From the NCBI RefSeq assembly GCF_900232995.1, contig NZ_OCVX01000005.1, positions 628,973 to 692,972 on the forward strand: a DNA stretch of 64,000 bases, in the 5' to 3' direction. Position 1 is the stretch's first letter; each line of letters starts with the position of its first letter. The position numbers and the translations under genes are program-made. The notes under the pieces are model-generated. The model was not told the origin of the DNA. It saw only the letters and a list, made by a program, of their open reading frames with translations, and ran no database searches. Shown piece by piece: positions 9,609 through 18,674 of the stretch. This DNA is from Mycobacterium simulans. Lineage in GTDB: Bacteria; Actinomycetota; Actinomycetes; Mycobacteriales; Mycobacteriaceae.

Positions 9609-11076
9609 TTAGGGCTGACCGAAAATACCCGCTTGGTTGTTACCCTGGTTGAAGGCGCCCGCGTCGTTGTCTCCAGAGTTCCCAACGCCGGAGCTAAAGG
9701 TTCCGGAATTGTATATACCGGAATTGTTGCCGCCAAACCCGCTGTTGGCAATGCCGTAGTTGAAGCTACCCGAGTTGCTGATGCCCGTGTTGTCATTACC
9801 CGTGTTAAACAGGCCGGTTTGTCCGTCGCCCGAATTCATGAATCCCGAGCTACTGTCGCCCGCATTCTGGTAGCCAGAGGTACCGTCTCCCGAATTAAAG
9901 AAGCCCGAGACATTAGTACCGGTGTTGCCGAAGCCCGACGAGGTCACACCGGCTGGGGTGATCGTGCTGCCGAAACCGGTATTCAGGTTCCCGGTGTTGA
10001 ACGCACCCGTATTGGTGTCACCCGCATTCCCGAAGCCCGTGTTCAGGCTGCCCGAATTAAATAGGCCCGTATTATGGCCGAAGTCCAGGCCTTGCGCACC
10101 CCCGGAATTAAACGCGCCGGTATTGTCGATGCCCGAATTCCCAAATCCCATGTTGGCGTCGCCTGCGTTTCCGAAGCCCACGTTGAAGTTGCCCGAGTTC
10201 CCGGAACCGAAGTTTATGACGCCCGAGTTCCCGAAGCCGGTGTTGAAATTACCGGAGTTCCAGAACCCCGTGTTGGTCTCACCCGAGTTCGCGAATCCGA
10301 AGTTCCCATTCCCCGAGTTGAAGAAACCAAAGTTTCCATCGCCAGAGTTGAAGAACCCGATGTTGTTGTTACCCGAGTTTCCGAAACCCATGTTCCCGGT
10401 CCCCGAGTTCAGCGCACCAATACCCACCTGATTATCGCCGGTGAGCCCGAACCCAATGTTGTTATTGCCGTTATTCCCAAATCCGAAGTTCAAATTACCT
10501 TTGTTGCCGAACCCGATGTTGGAAGAACCGATGTTGCCGCTGCCCACATTGAACCCACCCTGGTTCCCACTACCAAAGTTGGTGTTAGCAGAGAAATCCA
10601 TGGGGTTGAAGGTATTTCCGCCGCCGAAGTTCCCGGAGCCAATATTCCCCCAGCCGAAGTTGCCACTACCATCATTTCCACCGCCAAAGTTGAGGCGGCC
10701 AAAGTTTCCGCTACCGAAATTGATGTGGCCGATATTTCCGCTACCCAAATTATAAGAGCCGAAGTTGCCACTACCAAAGTTCAAATTTCCGATGTTTCCG
10801 CCACCGAGATTGACGTTGCCGAAGTTCCCACTGCCCAAATTAAACGAGCCGTTGTTCCCGCCGCCCACGTTCCAGTTACCGATGTTCCCCAGACCCGTGT
10901 TGATGGCCGGGAGACGGTCTCTTCTACGCGCCCGTATTTGGGCTGAAGGCATGTTCCGGCTCCAAATCCGCCGACAGCCCATCCCAGGCCACCGCCGCCT
11001 CCAACATCGGCGCCGAACCCGCTCCCGAGAACATCCGCAACGAATTGATCTCCGGCGGCAACACCGAGTAGTTCAT
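9609..11076 (-). pseudogene. PPE-MPTR gene broken by internal deletion with inverted insertion
   Basis: A second PPE gene lies just upstream of the PPE53-like gene. The start at 11076 encodes MNYSVLPPEINSLRM and continues to residue about 36 (AWDGLSAD). The frame then enters a 49-bp piece (10924-10972) and stops after NTGA. The MPTR part resumes at about 10912 in another frame (LPAINTGLGNIGNW) and runs cleanly to the stop at 9609. Most of the PPE domain, residues about 37-190 of the neighbour, is missing. The repeat region between about 10290 and 10915 is nearly identical to 8280-8900 of the neighbour, so the pair is a recent duplication or has been homogenised. The product is almost certainly not made as a full PPE protein. 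Confidence 0.85.
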
Positions 11077-11244
11077 GAGCCAATCCCCTTCCGCAGAGTC
11101 GCGACAGGACCCTCCCACTAAGGCCCGCCTGCAACTGCCTCACTCGACCTATACGACGAAACCTTAGAAAAATCTCTGCCAAATATTCGCGGATTGGCGG
11201 ATTTGGAGCCGGAACATGCCTTCAGCCCAAATACGGGCGCGTAG
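10924..11244. repeat. Perfect 49-bp inverted repeat (arms 10924-10972 and 11196-11244)
   Basis: The two arms are exact reverse complements over 49 bases by direct reading. The left arm begins CTACGCGCCCG and the right arm ends CGGGCGCGTAG. The spacer of 223 bases holds the start region and first 34 codons of the broken PPE gene. The right arm contains the stop codon of the membrane-protein gene at 11222 and appears to be the original. The left arm sits at the deletion junction inside the PPE gene and appears to be the copy. Confidence 0.95.
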
Positions 11245-11671
11245 CCAAGACGTAGATCGCCAACACCGCCAGCGGCGCTACCAAGGGCAACCACGGCAGC
11301 TGTAGCGGGAACGAAGTCCCGACCAACCCGACGAAGGTAAACCCCGCGGCGGCAATGATTGTCGGCGAGCTGCCCATGACATGACCGGCCGCAGTGCCGG
11401 CTCCATGCCGGCACACCAGATAGGCGGCGGCGCAAAGTCCCGAGAGTGCGGCGAGTACCTGCGGCTGATCGGACATTGCCATCACGGACACCGAGAGCAG
11501 CACGGCCAGTGTCGCCGCCGCGCGAACCACCGTCCCCACCCCCACCGCGATCACGGCTGCAACGGCGGCGATAATCGCCGGTCCGTGCGATTCGACAGCG
11601 GCTGCCCCCACCATCAGCAGGCCGAATACCGGTGCGACGGCATGGCTGCCGGACTGCGCGATGGACGCCAT
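11222..11671 (-). CDS. Small multi-pass membrane protein (Rv3162c-like)
   Basis: This 149-residue protein is made almost wholly of four to five hydrophobic helices rich in Ala, Val and Leu. No catalytic motif is visible. The ATG lies 1 base after the stop of the DUF58 gene, so it is the last gene of the moxR3 operon. A longer frame starts 19 codons upstream within the DUF58 gene but is less likely. The stop codon lies within the 49-bp repeat. Function is unknown; it is probably a membrane partner of the MoxR/DUF58 system. Confidence 0.75.
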   Translation of the reverse strand: MASIAQSGSHAVAPVFGLLMVGAAAVESHGPAIIAAVAAVIAVGVGTVVRAAATLAVLLSVSVMAMSDQPQVLAALSGLCAAAYLVCRHGAGTAAGHVMGSSPTIIAAAGFTFVGLVGTSFPLQLPWLPLVAPLAVLAIYVLATRPYLG

Positions 11672-11672
11672 C

Positions 11673-12938
11673 TCAGTGCCTTCCCGCAAGCCGTCCCCGC
11701 AGCCGACGGCGGCGGACCGGCAGCGCACTCATCGACTGGTCCAGCGACCGCTCCCCCGGCCAGGACAGCACATCGACACCAATCGTGGCCATGTCGCGAT
11801 ACATCGCGGAGCGCTGCAGCGCCCACATCCGGACCACCAGCGGGTCCTGCTGGGCCTCGAACGGAGATGTGTCGAGAACGTCGACAGCAACCACCACATG
11901 GCCGCGTTTGCGCAAGTCGATCAGCGCCAGCGCGAACTCGGTATCGAGCAGCGTGGAAAAGGCGATGACGATCCCGCCCGAGGGAACGGCGGCGCGCGGC
12001 GCCAGTGTCCCGGTGGTGTTTTCGAAGCGGTCACCGGCTCCGAGCACGGTATCGAGCACCCGATAGAACTGGCGTTGACCGATGTCCGCGCCGAGCCATC
12101 GTGGGCGGTTGCCCCCGAGCGCGACGATCCCGGCACGATCGCCGTTTCGCAGCGCAGTCTGCACAACCTGAGCCGCACCGCGCACGACGCGTTCGGTCGC
12201 TTGGGTCGCCGGGCCCGCGGGCTGCTGATATGTGTCGATCAGAACCACCACGTCGGCGGCACGGTCGGTCAACCGCTGCGTTACGTGTAGTCGGCCGCGG
12301 CGCGCGCTCACCGCCCAGTTCACGGCGCGCAGTTGGTCACCTGGGACATAGGGACGTATGTCGGCGTATTCCACACCCGGGCCGATGTGCCGGGTGAGGT
12401 GAGCGCCCAGACGGTCGAGCAATTCGGTCTGTGGGATCGACGTCGACTGCGGCGGTGTCAACGGAAAGACTATGACTTCGGCGGCGTCGACGGTCCCCGT
12501 CCCCCTCAACAGCCCGCCGCGCGCGACGACGTCGACCCGCGCCCGGATCGGATAGCGTCCCCAACGCTGGGCTAGGACCGCAACGGTTTTCGCTTGACGA
12601 GAGCCCGATTCGACAGGTTCGAGTTGCATTCCGTCGATAGCCGAGACGGTGAGCTCGACTGCCCCAGCATCGGAATCCGTTGTTGCCCACACCTTCACCC
12701 GTGCCTGCTCGTTCTCGAAGCATCGCTGTGAATCCGGCTCCCCGCGCACATGAATCGTCGGGACCGGGCGCTGCCAACTAATCGAGCACAGCACACCGAG
12801 TAGCGGTGCCGCGAAAGCGATCAGCTGCCAGCGACCACCGATGACGGCAGTGGCCAGTGCAACTCCGGCGCAGGTGGCGATCGCCAGCGTCAGTTGCGAT
12901 GCACGCCAGCGTAACTCGACTTCACGAATCTCGATCAC
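11673..12938 (-). CDS. DUF58 domain protein (Rv3163c-like)
   Basis: This 421-residue protein has two N-terminal membrane helices (residues about 15-50) followed by a soluble region. The DUF58 signature is visible around residue 200: YVPGDQLRAVNWAVSARRG, followed by DVVVLIDTY, a von Willebrand A-like metal-site strand. DUF58 proteins occur beside MoxR AAA+ ATPases and are thought to act as their partners in assembling or folding complexes. The start overlaps the stop of moxR3 by 4 bases, which supports coupled expression. Confidence 0.85.
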   Translation of the reverse strand: MIEIREVELRWRASQLTLAIATCAGVALATAVIGGRWQLIAFAAPLLGVLCSISWQRPVPTIHVRGEPDSQRCFENEQARVKVWATTDSDAGAVELTVSAIDGMQLEPVESGSRQAKTVAVLAQRWGRYPIRARVDVVARGGLLRGTGTVDAAEVIVFPLTPPQSTSIPQTELLDRLGAHLTRHIGPGVEYADIRPYVPGDQLRAVNWAVSARRGRLHVTQRLTDRAADVVVLIDTYQQPAGPATQATERVVRGAAQVVQTALRNGDRAGIVALGGNRPRWLGADIGQRQFYRVLDTVLGAGDRFENTTGTLAPRAAVPSGGIVIAFSTLLDTEFALALIDLRKRGHVVVAVDVLDTSPFEAQQDPLVVRMWALQRSAMYRDMATIGVDVLSWPGERSLDQSMSALPVRRRRLRGRLAGRH

Positions 12939-13918
12939 ACCGATCCGGTCACCCCATCGGCTCCCTTAGCTCGAGGCACCGGCAAGCGCCGCAACAGTTC
13001 TCCGACCACATCGGCGCCCTGAATTTTTCGCACCCACATCTCTGGACGCAAGGTGATGCGGTGCGCGACCGTGGCAATCGCAAGCGCCTTAACGTCTTCT
13101 GGGATCACGTAGTCCCGGCCGAGCAGCAGCGCCCGGGCACGCGCAAGCTGCACCAGGTCGAGTTCGGCACGCGGACTCGCGCCCACCGCCACCTGCGGAT
13201 GATTGCGGGTCGCCGTGGCCAGCGACACCACATAGTGCAAGACGTCTTCATGCACTGTCACCTGCTCGACCGATTCCCGCATAGCCAGCAGATCGTGCGC
13301 GTCCACGACCTGGTTCACCGTCGGCTCTGCTGAACCACGTTCGAGGCGACGGCGCAGCATCGAGGTTTCGTCGCGCTCCGAGAGATATCGCAGTTCTAGC
13401 CGGATCGCGAACCGGTCCAGTTGCGCCTCGGGCAAGGGATAGGTGCCTTCGTACTCGATCGGGTTGTCCGTGGCCAGGACGATGAAAGGCATTGGCAAGC
13501 GGTGGGTTTGGCCGTCGATACTCACCTGGCCCTCAGCCATCGCCTCCAGCAGCGCCGCCTGGGTTTTGGGTGGCGTGCGGTTAATCTCGTCGGCAAGCAG
13601 CAGGTTGGTGAAGATCGGCCCGCGCCGAAACTCAAAGCGTCCCGACTGCATGTCGTAGATGGTCGAGCCGAGCAGGTCGGCCGGCAGCAGATCGGGCGTG
13701 AACTGGACCCGCGTGAATTCGAGCCCCAGCGCCGCGGCAAAGGATCGTGCGATCAGCGTCTTGCCCAGGCCGGGAAGATCTTCGATCAGTACGTGCCCAC
13801 GCGCAAGGACGGCGGTGAGGATCAGCGTCAGCGCCGAGCGCTTCCCCACAACGACCCGTTCGATCTCGTCGAGCACCGCCTCGCAATGGGCGGTGGTGGT
13901 AGCCGCCGGCATAGTCAT
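12935..13918 (-). CDS. moxR3: MoxR-family AAA+ ATPase
   Basis: This 327-residue AAA+ ATPase has a Walker A motif in DLPGLGKT (residues about 48-55), Walker B LLLADEINR near residue 110, and sensor 1 in FIVLATDNP near residue 145. MoxR proteins act as chaperone-like ATPases with VWA/DUF58 partners, and such a partner follows directly. The gene heads the run of membrane genes down to 11222. Gene order matches moxR3 (Rv3164c). An alternative start at MPAATTT, two codons in, cannot be excluded. Confidence 0.9.
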   Translation of the reverse strand: MTMPAATTTAHCEAVLDEIERVVVGKRSALTLILTAVLARGHVLIEDLPGLGKTLIARSFAAALGLEFTRVQFTPDLLPADLLGSTIYDMQSGRFEFRRGPIFTNLLLADEINRTPPKTQAALLEAMAEGQVSIDGQTHRLPMPFIVLATDNPIEYEGTYPLPEAQLDRFAIRLELRYLSERDETSMLRRRLERGSAEPTVNQVVDAHDLLAMRESVEQVTVHEDVLHYVVSLATATRNHPQVAVGASPRAELDLVQLARARALLLGRDYVIPEDVKALAIATVAHRITLRPEMWVRKIQGADVVGELLRRLPVPRAKGADGVTGSV

Positions 13919-13936
13919 AGTTCAGTCATGGCTGAG

Positions 13937-14419
13937 TCATACCTGTTCTAACTTTTGCAGTATTTCTTCTAGGGCTCCACGACCGGGACCGGGCTGGCGG
14001 TCACCGGTATGCGTGACGTTGTTCGGGTTGACCCATTCCCATAGTTCGGCGCCGAACAACATTTGGCCGGTGGCAGTAAAGGCCGCCGGATCTCTCGCAT
14101 GCCGTTGCCCGGTGGCGATTTCGAAACGCCGGGCAAGCATCGGGCGCAGGTGCCGGTCCCAGTCCGCGCGGGTAGAGTCCGACCACCGGATTGTCGTTTC
14201 GGTGTTGGACAGCCAGCGGCGCAACCCCTCCCCCAGATCGTCGGACTCCGGTTCGGCGACGGGTTCGTTCGGATGTCCCAGAACTCGGCGAATGTTGAGC
14301 AGCACCATAGCCAAGGCGACGCCCGCCGCAGCCAGCACATACCGGCGATCTTGCAGTATCAGCGCTAATAGCTCTGTTCCGACCATGAGGCAAACGCCCA
14401 GTGTTATAAGCTTTTTCAT
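13937..14419 (-). CDS. Small membrane-anchored protein (Rv3165c-like)
   Basis: This 160-residue protein has two N-terminal hydrophobic segments (residues about 5-22 and 27-42). A soluble C-terminal domain follows that is rich in Trp, Arg and Asp, with RWLSNTETTIRWSDSTRADW. No known catalytic motif is visible. The ATG overlaps the stop of the DUF4129-like gene by 4 bases, and the stop lies 18 bases before moxR3. It is therefore a structural part of the same operon; the function is unknown. Confidence 0.75.
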   Translation of the reverse strand: MKKLITLGVCLMVGTELLALILQDRRYVLAAAGVALAMVLLNIRRVLGHPNEPVAEPESDDLGEGLRRWLSNTETTIRWSDSTRADWDRHLRPMLARRFEIATGQRHARDPAAFTATGQMLFGAELWEWVNPNNVTHTGDRQPGPGRGALEEILQKLEQV

Positions 14420-15378
14420 ATCGGACTCCGGGCGCCCAGCTCGTCGAGAACCAGCCGAAGTATCCGCACCGCAACCTCGCGATGCCCCTCGTTCATCACA
14501 TGCGGACTAAATCGCGCCTCGGTAAACAGGTCCACCAGCTGGACAGCGTTATCGGCGTGCAACGCATGGTGTTCCACGGCTCTGGCGACGACTTCGGTTG
14601 GGGTGTCGAAGTCCTGAGGTGCAGCTCCGGGAACATTGGCGAGTTCACGTTCCATCGCCGCATAACACGCAATAATCGCTTGACGTGGTTCGCGACTAAG
14701 GTCGGCGATCTCGGCCAGTCCGACTTCGGCTGCCCGTGCCAGTGATTCCGAACTTCTTGGCGGTGGGGGCGGCGGCGGGATTGCGACGTCATCTTTGGCG
14801 ACGAGGCCCGGTAGAGCTGTGCGCCGGCGCCGCCGGGACAGGATCGCTCCGGCCGCGACGATCATCAGGAGGACCGGCGTGCTCGCAATCAGGATGCCGA
14901 GCATGTCCCTGTCGTTTCTGTGTTGCGGATGCGGCTGGGGCGGCGGTGCGTTGCCGTTCACCGACGGCGGCGCGCCCGAATCCGGGGTGGGGGCTTCGAG
15001 AACGACCTCGGGTGGCGCGAATAGTCGCGAAAGCAATAGCACGATGAGTAGCCAGGCCAGGATCACCCCAAATCCGATCAATAGCGCGCGCCAACTCGGC
15101 CGCCCCTTGCCGGTGCCAAGCATGTCGGACAGATCGCCCACGCTGGGCGCCACCGTGCGGGGATCCCGCAACCGCGTGACGATGGAGAACGCCAGTATGG
15201 CGAGCGTCGCGGCGATGGCCGTGACAATGAACATCAACGCCGCCCGATTGCCGCCCGCCTCCGCGAGCCGTGAACCGTGGCGAGCCGGAAGATAGCCGCG
15301 CAGCGCGGCCGCAACCACGATCAACAGAGCGATCAGGACGGTAACGCGCCCCGTGGGCGAGGCAGTGATGCGCCTCAT
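14416..15378 (-). CDS. DUF4129-like membrane protein (Rv3166c-like)
   Basis: This 320-residue protein has membrane helices at residues about 11-30, 47-66, 98-117 and 165-185. A proline-rich linker lies at about 125-155. The C-terminal cytoplasmic domain (CYAAMERELANVP, then TPTEVVARAVEH and FTEARFSPHVM) is the pattern of the DUF4129 domain, which is also found at the end of bacterial transglutaminase-like proteins. It is the first gene of the operon that continues through moxR3. The exact biochemical role is not known. Confidence 0.8.
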   Translation of the reverse strand: MRRITASPTGRVTVLIALLIVVAAALRGYLPARHGSRLAEAGGNRAALMFIVTAIAATLAILAFSIVTRLRDPRTVAPSVGDLSDMLGTGKGRPSWRALLIGFGVILAWLLIVLLLSRLFAPPEVVLEAPTPDSGAPPSVNGNAPPPQPHPQHRNDRDMLGILIASTPVLLMIVAAGAILSRRRRRTALPGLVAKDDVAIPPPPPPPRSSESLARAAEVGLAEIADLSREPRQAIIACYAAMERELANVPGAAPQDFDTPTEVVARAVEHHALHADNAVQLVDLFTEARFSPHVMNEGHREVAVRILRLVLDELGARSPI

Positions 15379-15469
15379 AGCCGAAGGCTAGCGGCGGTGG
15401 GCAGCACGGGTCCAGCTTGTCACCGGGCTCAGTTGTGCTCGAACACACATGTTCGAGCTCGATCCGTGC

Positions 15470-16039
15470 CGCGAAAGCCGAAAACGACCGCACGGTGACG
15501 ATACGGCCGGCCCTGACACCATGACCTGGATCAGCGCCTTGCTCCCGGTCGCGCAGGGCGTAGGGGTCGTTGCAGCCTGGCGCCGCGCCGCGGACACCAC
15601 GTTCGACGACCGTTCGCGAGGTCAGGTGATGGCCGATAACTTGGTCGACCTTGTTTGGGGACGACTCCGCCCCGGCGGTGGTCGACGGCTATGGGCCAAT
15701 CTCCGCCGGGGTGGCGAGCATCCTGGTCACTCAGGCCGCACCCCTTATTGCGACGCTCCCATCCGACACCGTGATCACGCTCGGCCGCGCAGTCGCGGGG
15801 GACCCACCACGGCGGACAATGGCCTCGGATTGTGCGAGCGCTGCAACTACGTCAAGGAATCACCGGGTTGGCGAGTCACCACCGGTATCGAAAACGGCAG
15901 GCACACAGCTGAATACGTCATGCCAACCGGCGCTTGTCACCAGTCCACCGCGCCACCGCTACCAGGTTACCCAATGGTCGAGATCAGCAAAGTCGAGAGT
16001 GGCATTGCGGTCACGCTGATCGACCTGCACGCCGCTTGA
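15470..16039 (+). pseudogene. Remnant of 13E12-type DUF222/HNH endonuclease gene
   Basis: Pieces of one protein are spread over three frames. A first piece reads MTWISALLPVAQGVGVVAA and then DERSRGQVMAD-like DDRSRGQVMADNLV from about 15520, preceded in another frame by TVTIRPA. A second piece in another frame reads DGYGPISAGVAS from about 15670. A third returns with the HNH core CDAPIRHRDHARPRSRGG, LCERCNYVKESPGW and EYVMPTG to the stop at 16039. These are the landmarks of the mobile DUF222-HNH family that is repeated in mycobacterial genomes. At least two frameshifts and an internal deletion show that the gene is dead. Confidence 0.75.
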
Positions 16040-16043
16040 CGAT

Positions 16044-16895
16044 TCAGGCGGTGAAGGGCGCGAAGCTGCCGTCGAGCACCTGACGATGACCGATCACACG
16101 TCCGGTGACCACGGCTGCGTCTACCCGCGCCAGCTGCACCGCTGCCTGCGCGAACTCGTCGGCGCTTGCTACGTCATCGAAGTCACGTGCGTAATAGGAC
16201 AGCCCCGGGGTGAGGATCGGCTTGGACGGCGCCAGCACGTTTACCGCGATGTTGTGGGCGGCCAGGTCGAACGCCACGCACTGGGTGAGGTGCTCGAGTG
16301 CCGCCTTCGAGCCCCCGTAGCCGGGCAGGACGCCGCCGCTACGGTCGGCGTAAGGCCCGCTGCCGGGCAGCCGGGATGCGACCGAGGTGATGTTGATGAT
16401 CGAGCCGCCACCCGCGGCGATCATGTCGGGCGAGGTAAGTTGCATCAACTCATAGGCGGCGAAGACTGCTATGTCGAAATGCCGGCGAAACGCGGCCAAC
16501 GGCGTGCTCACGAACCCCGGCCAACCCGGCCTAGTCGATCTAGCGGGTTTGGCTCGCGGCTGATCGCCAGGCGCCGGCGGGCGCCCAGGAGCGGTGAATG
16601 CGGCGTTGTTCACCAGAATTGTGGTGGGGCCCAAGGCATCTCGGGCGGCTTGAACTAGCCGCGCGACATCCTCTCGGTCGGTCAGATCGGCGCGGACCGC
16701 CACGGCTCGTCCGCCCGCCGCCTCGATGTCGGCGACCGTCTCGCCGATGGTGCCAGGCAGCCGGTCATCCCACACCTGTTCGGTGCGTCCGGATACCGCC
16801 ACCGCGGCGCCCTCTGCCGCCAGCGCCAAGGCGATCGCGCGGCCCAATCCGCGGCTGGCGCCGGTGACGATGGCGACCCGCCCGGCAAGTCTCAT
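16044..16895 (-). CDS. Short-chain dehydrogenase/reductase
   Basis: This 283-residue Rossmann-fold oxidoreductase has the cofactor motif TGASRGLG (residues about 11-18), NNAA near residue 85, and a catalytic Ser in NITSVAS with Tyr-X3-Lys in GYGGSK. An Arg in SGRT after the second strand suggests NADP. A loop of about 30 residues (PGRPPAPGDQPRAKPARSTR) lies after NNAA and is longer than in typical members. The ATG overlaps the stop of the TetR gene by 4 bases, so the two are cotranscribed. The substrate is unknown. Confidence 0.88.
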   Translation of the reverse strand: MRLAGRVAIVTGASRGLGRAIALALAAEGAAVAVSGRTEQVWDDRLPGTIGETVADIEAAGGRAVAVRADLTDREDVARLVQAARDALGPTTILVNNAAFTAPGRPPAPGDQPRAKPARSTRPGWPGFVSTPLAAFRRHFDIAVFAAYELMQLTSPDMIAAGGGSIINITSVASRLPGSGPYADRSGGVLPGYGGSKAALEHLTQCVAFDLAAHNIAVNVLAPSKPILTPGLSYYARDFDDVASADEFAQAAVQLARVDAAVVTGRVIGHRQVLDGSFAPFTA

Positions 16896-17494
16896 CGGGT
16901 AACTCCGTGCACGAGAATGGCGGTGGTCTGATCCACCCAAGTGTCATCAAGTTTGTCGTCCGGCGATAGCAACATCCGCAGCATCGTGGCTCCCCCGATC
17001 AACTCGATCAACCGGTCGGGGTCGACGTCCGGGTGCGCCTCGCCGCGGTCGACCGCCTCACGCAGCCGAATCCGCACCAGGGTAAACAGGTCGGCAAAGC
17101 GGGCAAGTACGCGGGCATTGAGCTCGGCGTCGGCGGTCATGTCGGCGACCAGACCAGGCAGCGCGGCCCGCACCACCGGGGTGGTGAATACATCGCGGGT
17201 GGCCTCGATCATCATCCGGATATCAGCGGCGAAGTCGCCGGCCGGAGCCTCCAGCGCCGTGGGCGCAACCGGGAAAGCAGCCTCGTGCACCAGTTCGGCC
17301 TTGCTCGACCAACGTCGGTACAGCGCGGATTTCGTGGTCCCAGCGCGTTCGGCGACGGCGGCCAAGCTGAGATTCGAATAGCCGATCTGCACAAGCAGTT
17401 CCGTGGTCGCCGACAAGATCGCGGAGTCTATGCGCGGATCGCGGGGCCGTCCGGCGCCGGGCCCCTTGTCAACGGAGGACGGGTCTGCTTTCAT
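16892..17494 (-). CDS. TetR-family transcriptional regulator (Rv3167c-like)
   Basis: This 200-residue protein has an N-terminal helix-turn-helix: residues about 22-65 include ILSATTELLVQIGYSNLSLA and AGTTKSALYRRW. It is followed by a helical ligand-binding domain with ARALPG-like VRAALPGLVAD. The gene is divergent from the APH-like gene across a 43-base gap, the usual layout for a TetR repressor controlling the neighbour and itself. In M. tuberculosis, Rv3167c is reported, from memory, to repress Rv3168 and Rv3169. The SDR gene downstream is coupled to it. Confidence 0.88.
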   Translation of the reverse strand: MKADPSSVDKGPGAGRPRDPRIDSAILSATTELLVQIGYSNLSLAAVAERAGTTKSALYRRWSSKAELVHEAAFPVAPTALEAPAGDFAADIRMMIEATRDVFTTPVVRAALPGLVADMTADAELNARVLARFADLFTLVRIRLREAVDRGEAHPDVDPDRLIELIGGATMLRMLLSPDDKLDDTWVDQTTAILVHGVTR

Positions 17495-17537
17495 AACGCT
17501 ACCTACCGTATCGTAATTACTTCACGAAGGAAGCCTC
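17495..17537. promoter_or_regulatory. Divergent promoter/operator between tetR and APH-like genes
   Basis: Only 43 bases separate the two divergent starts, so promoters and any operator must lie here or extend into the coding ends. The sequence has a near-palindromic core around CTACCGTATCGTAATTAC and is AT-richer than its surroundings. The TetR product is the natural candidate to bind it. GAAGGAAG just before the GTG at 17538 serves as ribosome-binding site. Confidence 0.5.
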
Positions 17538-18674
17538 GTGGCCAAAGAACCGGCCCTCGACAATGTAGACCGCCTGCAGCGCTCGAGCCGTGATGTCACC
17601 ATGCTGCCGGCGGTGATGTCGCGATGGTTGTCCACGGTGCTGCCCGGCAACGCGATACCCGACGTGACCGTGGAAAGCGGCGTGGACGCCACGGGCATGT
17701 CGTCGGAAACCATCATCTTGACCGCTCGTTGGGAACAGGATGGCCAACCGGCCGAGCAGAAGCTGGTGGCCCGGGTGGCACCGTCTGCCGCGGACGTGCC
17801 GGTGTTCCCAACCTATCGGCTGGATCATCAATTCGAAGTCATCCGGCAGGTCGGCGAATTGACCGATGTCCCCGTCCCCGAGGTGCGCTGGATCGAGACC
17901 ACCGGCGAGGTGTTGGGAAAGCCCTTCTTCCTGATGGACTACGTCGACGGTGTGGTGCCGCCCGACGTCATGCCCTACACCTTCGGCAATAACTGGTTTG
18001 CCGATGCGCCCCCCGAATGCCAACGCCAATTGCAGGACACCACCGTGGGGGTGCTGGCGCAGTTACATTCGATTCCTAACGCAGAGAACGTATTTGGCTT
18101 CTTGAATGAGGGCCTCGCCGGCGATACCGCGCTGCGACGGCACTTCAGCTGGGTGCAGTCCTGGTACGACTTCGCGGTCCCGGATATCGGTCGGTCGCCG
18201 CTGCTGGAACGGACTTTCGAGTGGCTGCTAGACAACTGGCCAGACGAACCGGCGGCACGCGAGCCGGTATTGTTGTGGGGCGACGCCCGAGTGGGCAACG
18301 TGCTGTATCGCGACTTCGCTCCGGTCGCCGTGCTGGACTGGGAGATGGTGACCGTCGGCCCGCGCGAGCTCGATGTTGCCTGGATGATATACGCGCACAA
18401 GGTCTTTGAAGAGCTGGCCGGTTTAGCGACGTTGCCCGGGTTGCCGGAGGTGATGCGCGAGGACCACGTGCGCGCCACCTATGAGCGGCTCACCGGCGTG
18501 GAACTCGGCGATCTGCACTGGTTTTACGTGTATTCGGGCGTCATGTGGGCAATTGTGTTCATGCGCACCAGTGCGCGGCGGGTGCACTTCGGCGAGATCG
18601 AGAAACCGGGCGATGTGGAATCGCTGTTCTATCACGCCGGATTGATGAAGCGTCTTATCGGAGAGGAGCGCTAA
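17538..18674 (+). CDS. Aminoglycoside-phosphotransferase-like kinase (Rv3168-like)
   Basis: This 378-residue protein has the APH/choline-kinase fold. The hinge is visible at FLMDYVDG (residues about 132-139). The catalytic loop reads LLWGDARVGN near residue 250, with Trp in place of the usual His before Gly-Asp, and the metal-binding motif is VLDWEMVTVGPRELD. H37Rv Rv3168 is known to have this fold, but its substrate is not settled. The GTG start is preceded by GAAGGAAG. Its stop TAA shares a base with the ATG of the next gene, so the two are coupled. Confidence 0.87.
   Translation: MAKEPALDNVDRLQRSSRDVTMLPAVMSRWLSTVLPGNAIPDVTVESGVDATGMSSETIILTARWEQDGQPAEQKLVARVAPSAADVPVFPTYRLDHQFEVIRQVGELTDVPVPEVRWIETTGEVLGKPFFLMDYVDGVVPPDVMPYTFGNNWFADAPPECQRQLQDTTVGVLAQLHSIPNAENVFGFLNEGLAGDTALRRHFSWVQSWYDFAVPDIGRSPLLERTFEWLLDNWPDEPAAREPVLLWGDARVGNVLYRDFAPVAVLDWEMVTVGPRELDVAWMIYAHKVFEELAGLATLPGLPEVMREDHVRATYERLTGVELGDLHWFYVYSGVMWAIVFMRTSARRVHFGEIEKPGDVESLFYHAGLMKRLIGEER

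Noticed and set aside
7603..10915. Repeats considered as a CRISPR array
   Set aside because: The repeats are in frame, degenerate and coding (Asn-X-Gly-X-Gly), with no constant repeat/unique spacer alternation and no cas genes.
10074..10946. 290-codon plus-strand frame with regular Val-Ala-Glu repeats opposite the broken PPE gene
   Set aside because: The regular pattern is produced by the MPTR repeats read in antisense. It has no start signal and no independent support.
10973..11195. Functional phase-variable promoter inversion at the 49-bp repeats
   Set aside because: No invertase gene is near, and either orientation leaves the PPE frame broken. A one-time template switch explains the structure better.
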